From: Gordionus sp. m RMFG-2023
Taxonomy: Eukaryota > Nematomorpha > Gordioida > Chordodea > Parachordodidae
NCBI RefSeq assembly: GCF_954871325.1
Contig: NC_088778.1
Span: 11,975,882-12,039,881 of the forward strand
Length of the DNA stretch: 64,000 bases
Direction of reading: 5' to 3'
Both the position numbers and the translations under genes were made by a program. The notes under the pieces were generated by a model. That model did no database searches, was not told where the DNA came from, and was given only the letters and a program-made list of their open reading frames with translations. Positions 27,101 through 39,100 of the stretch are shown here, piece after piece; within the stretch, counting starts at the first letter, position 1; every line of letters starts with the position of its first letter.

Positions 27101-30100
27101 TAAAAAAGTACCCCCACACAAATTTTAGAAGCAGTTGCTTCGGACGGTTACATGTCAATACCGCGAAAATTTTAGCGCGAAATGTATTATCGCGAATGTC
27201 GATTACCGCGAAAAGATATTATAGCGAATGCATTACAGCAAATGCATTATAGCGAATATAATATAGCAAATGCATTACCGCGAATATAATACAGCGAAAA
27301 TATTATAGCGAATGTATTAGCGCGAATGTAATACCGCGAAAATGTTATAGCGAATACATTACAGCGAATGAATTATCGCGAATGCATTATCGCGAATATA
27401 TTACCGCGAATGCATTATAGCGAATGTATTATAGCGAATGAATTATCGCGAATATATTATACCGAATGCATTATAGCGAATGCATTATAGCGAATCCATT
27501 ATAGCGAATGCATTATAGCGAATGCATTATAGCGAATGAATTATAGCGAATGCATTATAGCGAATGCATTATAGCGAATGAATTATCGCAAATGCATTAT
27601 AGCGAATGCATTATAGCGAATGCGAATGCATTATCATATCGCGAATGGAGTTTCAAGAAAGTTACAATTTTATATTTATCGACTTTTCGACTGACTTAGT
27701 TGAATCTGAAAATTAAGTTAAAATGGGGATTGGCTCTAAAAACATTTTTTTATTGAAATTAAGGCTAAGGCTTTTCTTTTTTTTTGACTCAAAATATATA
27801 AAAAAGATTCTAAGTAATAAAATAGATTTCTCTTTTTCATCTAATCATTTTAAATATTAAACATCAAGTTTTTTCTTTTTAATTTATTGAAAACTTGTAG
27901 GGGAGAACGGGGTTATGGCGAACCCTAAAGGCAAACCTTAAGAAAATTATAAGTACTTAATCATTTTTAATAAAAAATATCTCATTTTGTTCAGCTCTAT
28001 TAGTTTTATGATATGTTTAAATTTCAAAAATACATCTCTAATAATTTTTTCAAAATATCATTTTTCCTGGAATTTTTTTTGGCAACAGAGTGAACCCTAC
28101 CCGGGGACGAACAAGCCCTTGGTCGAGGCTATTATAAACTCTGCTTAATTTTCCATATATAAAAGTTATATATTTTTTTATTAGGATATATTTAATGATT
28201 TAAAACATAAAAGTGTTATATAAAATCATTTAAAACATTCACAATCTTTGCAAATAAAAAAACAATAAAATTGCAAAGCCATGTAACTAATAACTGACAT
28301 TGAAAGCAGTCTTGATTATTATGCTTGGTATAATTTATTTGTATACCAAACAATTATTTATCATATAATAACATTTTTCGATTTTTTTTCTTTTAGTTGG
28401 TCTCTCCTTGGATTTTTTTGCATGTCAAATTTTTAAAAAATAGCAAAAAAAAAGGTTCGACCTAACCCCATAAAAATAGCCCCAGTAGCACCACTTTGAT
28501 TAAGATCATATTTTGAAGTATTTATAATATCAATTTTGTTCGGGTAAATTGTTATTCTATAAAATAGGATTTTTTCTTTTATATAAGATGATTTTTGTTA
28601 TTCTATAAAATAGGATTTTTTCTTTTATATAAGATGATTTTTGTGTGGTAAAATTCTATATTAATCTTTATTTTTTAAAAAGTAGTAAAAAGTTACTTTT
28701 GAAGGTACGAATGATATAAAGCATTATAAAAATTCTTCAAGAGGTCCGATAGAAATAAAAATTATAGCCGCATATGCAATATATAAGTATATAGTTTTGG
28801 TAAAAAATTATCTCTTAGAGTTTAATACTCTAGAAAATAAAGCCACTCTCACTATAACCCTGGGTTCATTATAACACCGGTCTCCCCTAATTATGGGCAT
28901 CAGAAATTTTTTAGCTTTAGTCCAATGTTCCCCTTCATCTAATCTTATTTAAAATTTTTTATAAATTATCAACATATTTTTTTAGCGCTGGAAAGGGTTA
29001 ATCATATCAGTAACTAGGGGCTAGTAGAATTAGGCCGAATTAATTATATTATGCTTAAAAATATGATATAATAAGTATTCATTGGCTATTATAGCTTTAA
29101 ATTCTATTTTTTTCCCTTTAACTTTCACCTTTTCTGGTGGTTGATAATCAAAAGAATTAAAAAAAAATTAAGCATTCGCGATAATGCATTCGCGATAATG
29201 CATTCGCGATAATGCATTCGCTATAATACATTTCGCGGTAAAAGTTTCGCGGTATTGACGTGATACGGCTTCGGACCCCCCCCCGTTGTAGGAGCCACTG
29301 AGCTGCTGGACATCGAGTTTGAAATATTTGAATTAGAGAATAATCTACACTGAAAGTAGACATAGGTTGCCCTTAATTTTCAATTTTCTTTGTGTAAAAA
29401 ATGTTTCATACTAAGCAGAGCAGAGTTAAATCATTTTTAATCTGAAGAAATAAATACTATTGGCATAATTCTTTGTAAAATAAATTATAATATTAAAATA
29501 AATTCAGATATATTTTTTGTTATTAATTAGATTAACAATCTTGACTATAAATTTATCAACAAAAATATAATAAATAAAATAAAGAACTTTGGTGGTTGAT
29601 CTGAATTAAAAATTTGGCTTAAATTATTTATAAAATTTAAAAAAAATATTTCCTTCCCATACTTTTCAAGAAAAAATTTAAAGCAACGAGCGTTTTGAGT
29701 TACTGTTATTCAAAAAAACTTTGTTGCTTTTTGAAACAAATAACGAATGCGGTTCCTTTTTCTTAAAAATTAACAATGTTACGTTACAGAACTAGTTTAA
29801 ATACGACCGAAAATGAACCTCGTCTCATCATAGTTTTATTGCTTTCAGCAGCTCCGCCCCCTAATCCAGCATTTGCGGCTCCGATTATACCCTGACTATT
29901 AACGGTGTTAGTGTTAGGTATGGGGCTAGAACGAACTTGCATAGAAAAGTCTGCCGTACTTCTATCGTTAAGAGGCATGGAGGGTGCGTTATCCCCTTAA
30001 AATTTTTAATATAAAATCTAACTATGACATAGAAAAGAAATAATAAGAAAACTGGTTATAATATGAGCAAAACCCTCAATACGAAAATTCAATATAGAAA

Positions 30101-33100
30101 ATTTTTAAAGGTAAATTTTTGAAATTTTAATTTCAGCCGTTCCATAAAATATTCAACAGATTTTTTTTACATATTAGATGAATATAAAATTAAAAAGTTA
30201 ATTGGGAAACATCTTTAAAAACTATAAGATTTTTGAGAGCAGAAATCCAAACGATAAAATCAGGAAGATCGAATAAACTTCTATAATTAAAAAATGTAAG
30301 TTAAATAGTAATTATTATAAAAAAAAGATAAATAAAACAAAATTCACTAATTGTTTTGTTACCGAAAGAATTTTTATTGTCGATTTATATTGATAAAAGT
30401 TTTCTATTTTAATTTTTTAGGCCCGAGCTCAACCCGACATTTTTTAGGCTCAAACCTGTTTTTGAATACCACAGGGTGCCTGTTAAAAACTTATCGATAT
30501 TATATTAATATTTTCCAAAAAAGAGAAAGAATGTTTAATTCAAAATATTATTTTTTAATATTCTAGGCATTATTTAAACAATGGAAAACAATCGAGCTTT
30601 TAATATTCTTTGCAATCATATATTTATTAATTTTTTAATTGTTTCATGCTACTCCCTTATAATCGAGGAATTCTGAGGTTAGCCTTAAGAAATAAAAATA
30701 TAAAATTCATACTTTTAAAAAAGGTGAACAATTAACCTAAACCAAACAGAATTGTTACAATATGAATTAATAATTTTTTAAAAATTCAATTCAATCTATA
30801 ATGCAATGAATTATATTTAAAATAATGAAAGGATATTAGCAAAATTATTTAAATAATACATTATTTTAACAAAACCCCGTAATCTACATTAGTAGGGAGC
30901 GCATTTTCAAATGAGCTACTAGTACTATTGTTTATACACATATAAAGAGTTGTTATAAAATACTTTTTAAATGGATCTAGAAATATATATATCATCTAAA
31001 ATGGATCTCGATATATCTACATAACCTAAAATGTATCTAGACAGATACAATATTTATTATACTTTATGTAAGGTGTGTATAAGAATTTAAATTCTACTTT
31101 TAAAATTCACAATTCGTAGTGAGCTGGAAAATTTATTTCACATCTATATACAAATATATAATTAAAATAATGATTGTTGTTAAATCTTAATAATTCATAT
31201 CAAAATATATAATTAAATGATTATAAATAATTGCTAGATTTTAATATAGCCACACTAACTTTTTCAACCTGAGCAATTGACGGTAGAGTGGTTGTTATAT
31301 TTAATGAATAACAACTTTATTTGTATAATCATTAAATATATTAAAATCTCGACACTCATAATTTAAAAAATTTTTCTATATTATGTGTCAAAACTTATAT
31401 TTTTTTTTACATATGATATTATATTTTATTGTACTATAAAATTACTTTGTACAAATAAGAAATTTAAAAAATCGAATATTAAATTATTTCAGATTGTCTA
31501 AAAATTATGATATATACTTTTTAAATTATTATAAATAAAATAAATTATAATATAAAATTTACTCAATCCATTGCGTAAAATAAAATTTGTCTAGTTAGTT
31601 TTTGTAATGAAATAAACTCGGGCATATTATTAAATATTAATACAAATATTATTATTTTTAATAACGACGACGATCTCACAGTTTTTCACCAATTGAACCA
31701 AGGATCTGGTTACGAGTTTCTGGAAACCATACCCTCCAACAACCTCGATTTGTTGCTCTCCGCTGACAAGCTAAGATTTGCTATTGGACTACGGCTCAAT
31801 TGTTCTTCCGTACCAATGCAAACATTGCGAAACCAGTGTCGACAGCAAGGGTAGACACTGCCTCCATTGTCGCTTTTGTCGTGGCCGTTTTTCACGACAC
31901 ACCAAATGCAATGACATCATTTTACGCGCCCTCAAATCAGGAGGCATTCCATCTAGACTAGAACCAACCGGAATTTTTAGAACCAATGAAAAACGTCCTG
32001 ATGGAATGTCCTTGATCCCCTGGTCAAGGGGTCAGCTCCTGGTTTGGGACTTTACCTGCATTGACCCAAATGCACCATCTAACCATAACGTCGATGCCCT
32101 CGCCCTCGCTGAATCCCGGAAAACCATAAAGTACAGTTCCTTAGACCCTTCTTTCTTATTCATACCCATAGCCTGCTTTATTCTCACCACCTTCGATAGC
32201 AAAGCCCAACGTTTTTTCAAAGAATTAGGCAAACGGATCCGCGAAAAAACCGATCAGCCTAAGAAATCCCTCTTCTTACGCCAAAGACTTGCTACCGCCA
32301 TCATTCGCTCTAACTATCTAAGCTTCATCTCTTCCATTGAATAACCTCCCATTTTCTAAGCTTCCTTTTTTTTATCCCCCATCCTTCCCCGTAAATTCTA
32401 TTTCTACATTTTTCACCTTTATCTATTTTACCTTTTTAAAAAATTAATTATTTACTACTACATTTTGACAACATATCATATCAGTAAATATTCAAATAAA
32501 GTAACCCATGACCGGAAAAAGCAAAATAATAAAAAAGATATGTCTAGTGTCTAGATACCGATATCACATTTTTTATATCTAGATACTATAACAACTCTGC
32601 ATACATAATCATAATATAAACATTGGGTGGTGCACATTTTCAAAATACCAAAAATAGTTAAATTATTGATGTGAAAAAAATTGTAAGATAATATTCCGAT
32701 TCTTCTAGATGCTTCTGTTCTATTCTTTTAGTCAATTTAAATCTTATATCTAAATCCAATATTATGAGTGCGGATTAGAGGTCTGCATTGGGCGGGGTTT
32801 CGGCCCGCCGGCCCACACCCGCTTATCTAAGTGGGCGGGCGGATGGGCACGTAAAAAAATTTTAAGAATGGGCGGGCGGAATTGAAACTATGGGCGGGCG
32901 GGCGGGTTAAGAAATTTAAACAATGGTCGGGTGGGTTTAGGAAGTTTAAAATTTTTGTTCAAAAACAAACTAAAGAAAAATCATAGTTAATTAAATGATC
33001 AATAACAATATTTATTTTTTTATTGTACCAACCGTTTTTTTAAGTGGAACACTTTACTAGTTTTTAAATATCTTTATCTAATTTTTCCCACCATATATAA

Positions 33101-36100
33101 TGTCTCGTAATGGATTTCATTATTGTAATACCCGGATGGGATAAAAGATTTGCCAAAGCAATCAAGATTAGCAAGAAAAATATTGGCAATTCCTGCAACT
33201 AGTGCTTCTTCTGAACGAGGATTTAGCATTACTGGAAGGTTTTTAGAACAAAGAAGAACGTGTTTAAATCCAGAAAATGTCGATTCATTATTATTTTTGC
33301 ATTATAATTACATATAATATCAATTTTATATTTATATTTATTTCATAAATATTCTATTTGATCAATTTGATCAAATAAGTTGTTCATAATTTAAATTGAA
33401 TATTTTTTTATGTTTAAATTAATTTCCTAAATTATAAACTTTTTGTAGAGGTGTAATGCTGAAATATTTTTATTAGATGCTTAAAAAATTAGAATGGCCA
33501 TTATTAAATTTTATAAGTGGACTTGGGGCTTGAGCCAACGGCTCTTGGGTTAAATTTTTTTATAAATAATAGGCGGGCGGGTAAGGAATATTAGACTAAT
33601 GGACGGGCGGGAGGGCGGGTAAGGAATTTTAGACAAATGGGCGGGGCGAGCGGGTATATATTTTTGAAAACTATGGGCGGGTTGGGCGGGCAAAATTTTT
33701 TTAAATATTGGGTGGGTGGGCGGGTTTTTGGTCCAAAAACGCCTAATGCAGACTTCTAGTACGGATGAATAATAAAACATAATTTGAATTAACCTGATTG
33801 ATTTCTCCAAGGCGCTCTATAATTGGGATTCATATTGTTTTGTTGTGACGGTTGATTAAAATACTCATGATTTTGTAACGGATAGCGAGGTACTGAATTT
33901 ATGATAGAATATGGTTTCGAAGATTCTCTAGAATTACAATATATATATTTTTTTTAATATTTCCTAATATAAAAAATTTGAAATCGATTTGATTGATTTA
34001 TTTTTTCACAAAATATAAAAGTTATATTGAAAACATCTGTTTTCGATTTAAATTTAAAATTCAATAAAAAAAATTTTTTCATAAGTTAATATTTTTTATA
34101 GTAATACCAAATTTTATCATAGCCAATATAAATGACATAATATTCTATTTCCAAGGTTAGGATTATTTTTAAGAAAAATAATGCTCAAAAGAATCCAGAT
34201 AAAATTAAGCGATCATAACACCTATTATTTTAATCCTGGTCATGACGCCAGACCCATTAAAAAAAAGGTTTTTCGGAACGGTCCGTGATATTTTTATGAA
34301 GGAAAAGGGCAAAAGCCGGGTACTCTTAATATATACTTTCATAATAAAATAGAGTATTGGTTGGTAACCTGCAGTAGATTGCATATAAAAATGTGACAAT
34401 ATTTCACTTAATTTTCTGTCACTTCTCTTAATTTTAAAATATCACTCGAGGGAGGAAATTATATTTTCATATAAAGGAGATGCTCATCTTTAGAATACTG
34501 CATTCATTAATTTCATTTTTTTAAAATAATTTAAAGTTAGATCTGGTCAGACTCAGGTAGACATTTTTTGGAGTCGATCGAGCCGAGCCGTACGTTGATT
34601 TTCATTTATTCGCCTGGCCGGACTCGGAACTTAAAAAAAATTTATTTGTTTTTCTAATGCTTTTATATATAAAAAATCAAGAAATAACATTCAGTTAACA
34701 ACCTCGGACCTTTAAAAAAAGGTCAGAAAAAAATTACAATTTTTTTATAAAGGAAGTGATTATTTATAGTTAAATTGATAAATTAACAATCAATTGGAAT
34801 GCTATGTGATACAATCAAGATGTTCAGTATAAAACATCATTTTCTTTAAAAATAGAGTTTTCATTAAGTGATTCATTATGACCCATTGAATGGGGGGGGG
34901 GGGGTAAAGATCATATAAAAAACTCATTCTACGAATGTAAATATTTATCCAAGGTCAAGAAAGTGTAAATATTTAACAAATATAAATTTAAAATTAATTA
35001 TATATATATAAACCTAGTGTTCGCTGTTTGTTGGGAATATTGGTTTTCAGTAGGATAAGAATTAGAATTTTGTTTATTGCTTATATTGGGACTAAAACTA
35101 TTGATTTCATTCAAATTCCCATTCATGTTAACACCATGCCCAACGTGGGCTCTAGCGTGGACATCGCAATATAATTTGTTGTGAATAGAAAAATATCCCT
35201 TGTTTTTCAAGGAATTTCCACACGTGCTGCATTTGAAACAGTCCGAATGGAAATAACGATTGTCATTGGCTTTGACGAAAACCCCTCTTGTTAAAATGTA
35301 TGAAAGTATAAAATAAAGAAAATGTGGTCAAGAAAAATTATTTCTTTTCATCCCTACCTTTCCTTCGCATCCCTTTCTTTCCTCTTCCTTCTTTCCTTCT
35401 CTCTATCGACTTTTCTAAATTAAAAATAGACATAATAAAAAATATTTAAAATAAACATGATAGGTCTTGAGCACTCTACGCATTCCATAAATTTAGAAGG
35501 TGATGGAGTGGAGCCGCAAGAAACTTGCTGAGGAGACTCATACTGATATTGCTGAGTCTTACTATCGCCTGAGATGTAAATTTTAAAAATTCAATATTTA
35601 CACAAATCAATAAATAATCTTTAAATTTGTTTTATTTATATTAAAGACATACAGAAGTTAAAATTCGGATTTTTTAAAAAAAATCAACCCCGGCCTAATT
35701 TTTTAAAATGATCATTTTATAAACTGGTCCGAAATTTTAAAATCAACCGGATCTGGGCTTTGTAAAAAAAGTTTCGGCCTAGCCCGAGTTTATAACTTTA
35801 TTTTTAGGCTCATTTGGATTCTTAAAATTATATAATTTTATGGCCCGAGGGCTGGCCGATCCAAGATGGATCTGCAGGTTTCTGATTATATCTTATGGGA
35901 GAAAAAACAATATAATGCAAACAAATACAGTAATGCTAAAAACTATCGTTTATATTCTCTTCGCATTAAATTATTTTTACAATTTGCGATCACAAAACTG
36001 AAAAACACAATAAAATAATCAAATTTAATCCATAGCAAATGTTATGTGAAATTATATAATATAACTATTTGAATTATCCGAGGTAACGTAATCCTCTAAT

Positions 36101-39100
36101 CTTTTAAAACTTCCAGATTGTATGGTATTGTGTTTGGGTATAGCTACGATTTTTTAATTTTTTGAAAGTATTTATTATATTTAAATCTCATAAATAATTT
36201 TATTGATAAATATCATGTTAATAAACAGTGTCGTGTCGTTGGCATTGGCACTTATCATTTAGTCATGTCAATTTTTTATTGTTTGCGATGATATTATATT
36301 ATGTAAATATTTAATATTATGGTAAAATCCTATTTAAATGAGATTCCATATTTCATATATACTGTATAATAGGAATTGAGATATGAATTTTTCAAAATCA
36401 TTTTTAATAAAAAAAGTTTCAAAAGCGATGTACCTAGTTATTGGGCCTAATTACACCACCGGATAAGCAAGTTTTTACTTCCTCTACCCTCTTGCAACAC
36501 CGGTTTTTTATTATTGTATTGTTAAAAAATAAATTACATTTTTGATCGTGAAGTAATTTGTAAACGGCAGAATCTTGTAATTGCGAAGATTTGTCAGCTT
36601 TATTAATATTTAGACTATTTTTTGTAAACAATACAATATTATATTTAATTTATTATAATAATTAAAATAATAATTTTTTGTAGTTATGATTAGTGATGCA
36701 AAATCGCTTCACTTGAAGCGATTTATAATGGCTAACTTAGTATTTAATCAAAAAAATTTTTACAAGCCTGAAGATATTGCTCATCGTTGACATAAAGGTT
36801 TAGACATCTAGTAGCAATCCCGAGGCTTAGGCAATATTTTTTGGCTAAAATACTGAATTCGGCACTTTTAAAAATCGGCTTGAAACGATTTTGCATCACT
36901 AGCAATTCTTCTGGTTTATATATTTTTTGTTTTGATTTTGTATTCAAAATAAATCTGTATTAAGTTGAGGTTGTTAATTAAGTAATTTATATTGTCTAAA
37001 TTAAAGTTGTTGAGATTGGTTTACATTATAAGTTGTTGAATTTGATCGAGTTGCGTAATAAATTATAAAGCTAAAATAAGGGAGTAATAAATGTTTTATG
37101 TAAGCCAAGGATTTAATATTGGGGACCAAATGCTAGTAAAGTTGAAGGTTAATTCCAGGGATGCGAACCCGGCAAAATTTTTTCTAGGGTTCCGTTCGGG
37201 TTTGGTTTAAAGTTAAAAAAAATAGGTGGGTTCGGTTCGGCTGAGGGAAATATTTTTAAACCCGGGTTTGGTTCCGGGTTCAGCTCGGGTTTAAGAATTT
37301 TTGAATTAATAAAAAAAAATTCTATATTTAAACCATAATTGAACAACTAGACATAGATTTGGTATAAAAAATTAATTTTTTATTTTATTTATAGGCAAAA
37401 TATAGTTAAAAATACAAAGCATAGTCATGTATCAATTTTAGAAATTTTATTTAGACATATTTCTTTAAATTAACAATATCTAATATAATAATTTTTACTT
37501 TGACTTGTTCACTTTCATTTTCCTCTATTAATAATCTTCTTTGAGAATAAGTTAAAAATTTTAAAAAAAGTGGCATAAATGAATTTAATTGTTTAAAATT
37601 TATTAACACTCCAATAGGAATCTTTGAGAATAAATTTAAAAATGGCGTAAATGGATTAAGTTGTTTAAATTTTTTTACATTTCACTTAATTGGAAATTTG
37701 AAAATATTATAAAATCTCAATTAAATTATTAATATTTTTATTTACAATTATGCAAATATCATGATTTTAAACAATACACCCGGTTGAACCTGGGTTCAAA
37801 TAAAATTCCCGGGTTCTGTTCGGGGTTTTGAAAATTTTATAAACGGGGTTCAGGTTCAGTTCGGGTTCAGATTTTTTCAAAAACCCGGGTTTTCTTCTTC
37901 GGGTTCGGGTTCGAATCCCTGGTTAAATCTATTTAAGTAAATTGTATAAATAATAAAAATTTCTATTAAAGAAAAATAATAACTATTAATAAAATAATTA
38001 TAAAAAAACTATATAATAGAGATAAACAAATAATTAAAACATATTAGCGATAAATAAATAATTAAAAAACATCAATATACTTATAGCGATAAATAAACAA
38101 TTAAACAAAAAAAATTTGAAAACGACAAATAAACAACTAATAAAATGAATAATACGACAAAATACCATAAAATTAATATTTCTTTTTTTGGTCTGAGTCC
38201 TATAGTAAAGCCCTGCAATATTTAAAAATATTTTGGGCCGGGCTCGCGTCTAAATTTTTTTTAAAAGACCTATATTTTGAATAAAATTAATCCACAAATT
38301 GGGCGAGAAAATTCGCAGCTAATTTAATTGAGCTAAAACAGGTTATTATAAAATCATTTTTAGTGTATATATTTTTTTTTTATTCTCAAAATCTAGTTTT
38401 ATTTTATTCCTTGAGGTTATAATTATATTTTTCTCTCCTTCAATTGCCCATTCCCTACTTAAATATCAACATCACTATTATTTTCTCATACCTGCAAAAC
38501 ACTGTTATAATGACTTTCCTAGATGATCTATAAGGTTTATTTAGGGTTCAGGCACTTCGACCCCCACCCCTCTGAACCAGTAACTTTATTACCTCCTAAA
38601 AATTTAAATTAGCAAACTCCTTCTACCCCTCATTTTTTCAGGGGAGGGTAAAAATATCCTTAGAGATATTTTTTATTTAAAAAAAATAACGCCAGTTATT
38701 TTTATTGCTCTCTTCAACTTATGAATTTTGCGACATTTTGCTAAATTTGTCATTTTTGCCTATATTTGCATATTTTTAACGCATTTTGTGTTTTCTGTGG
38801 TATTCCATTATTTTCTTTTTCTATGATTTAATGTGCTATACGCATTTGCGTCACATATTCATATATTTTTTGTGTCATTTTTGCATATTTTATATCCTCA
38901 AAAATGTTTTATTTTTATCTTACATTATTTTGATTTGCCTAATTTCTTTATATTTTGCGTTCCTTTTGCATATTTTATGTCGTTTAATGTGCTCTGATTC
39001 ATTCCGTGCTTTTGAGTCATTTTGCTTGTGAGATATTTTGCGTTCTTTTTGCATATCTTGCGTTGCATGCATTGCATTTCCATTAGTTTGCATATTTTCT

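Larger units (their letters stand above)
27145..29267. mobile_element. hAT-like element with GCGAATGCATTATA arrays
   Basis: The left tip CGGTTACATGTCAATACCGCG and the inverted right tip CGTATCACGTCAATACCGCG, flanked by an exact 8-bp duplication GCTTCGGA (27137-27144 and 29268-29275). The left arm holds a long 14-bp array, the right arm about six copies in inverted orientation (29168-29235). No transposase was recognised, and a pogo-like element is inserted at 27900-28887. It inserted into the G/C-tract end region of the CAGTGGCCCCTACA element. Confidence 0.85.
21750..29300 (-). mobile_element. hAT element with CAGTGGCCCCTACA tips (ZMYM1-like transposase)
   Basis: Tips CAGTGGCCCCTACA and TGTAGGAGCCACTG, flanked by an identical 8-bp duplication AGCTGCTG (21742-21749 and 29301-29308). 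Without the two hAT elements later inserted in it, it would be about 2.6 kb. A transposase remnant lies on the minus strand. C and G tracts follow both tips (near 21805 and 29275). The exact target duplication shows that the borders are right despite the nesting. Confidence 0.85.
21243..29794. mobile_element. Outermost hAT-like element of a nested block
   Basis: The tip TAGTGCTGTAGACGTTAC at 21243 and the inverted tip GTAACGTTACAGAACTA-type end at 29794 correspond, and the flanks GTTTTAAT (21235-21242) and GTTTAAAT (29795-29802) form an 8-bp target duplication with one change. Inside the tips are several AACGCGTTA/TAACGA-like motifs. Its own interior is short; most of its length is the 7.5-kb element inserted at 21750-29300. 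The right end lies 15 bases from the 5' splice site after Zasp exon H. Confidence 0.72.

Noticed and set aside
27165-27650. CRISPR-like array
   Set aside because: The units are contiguous 14-bp copies with no unique spacers, in a eukaryotic context and within transposon ends.
31710-32232. Minus-strand frames opposite the LINE endonuclease
   Set aside because: The plus strand carries the conserved zinc knuckle and endonuclease motifs.
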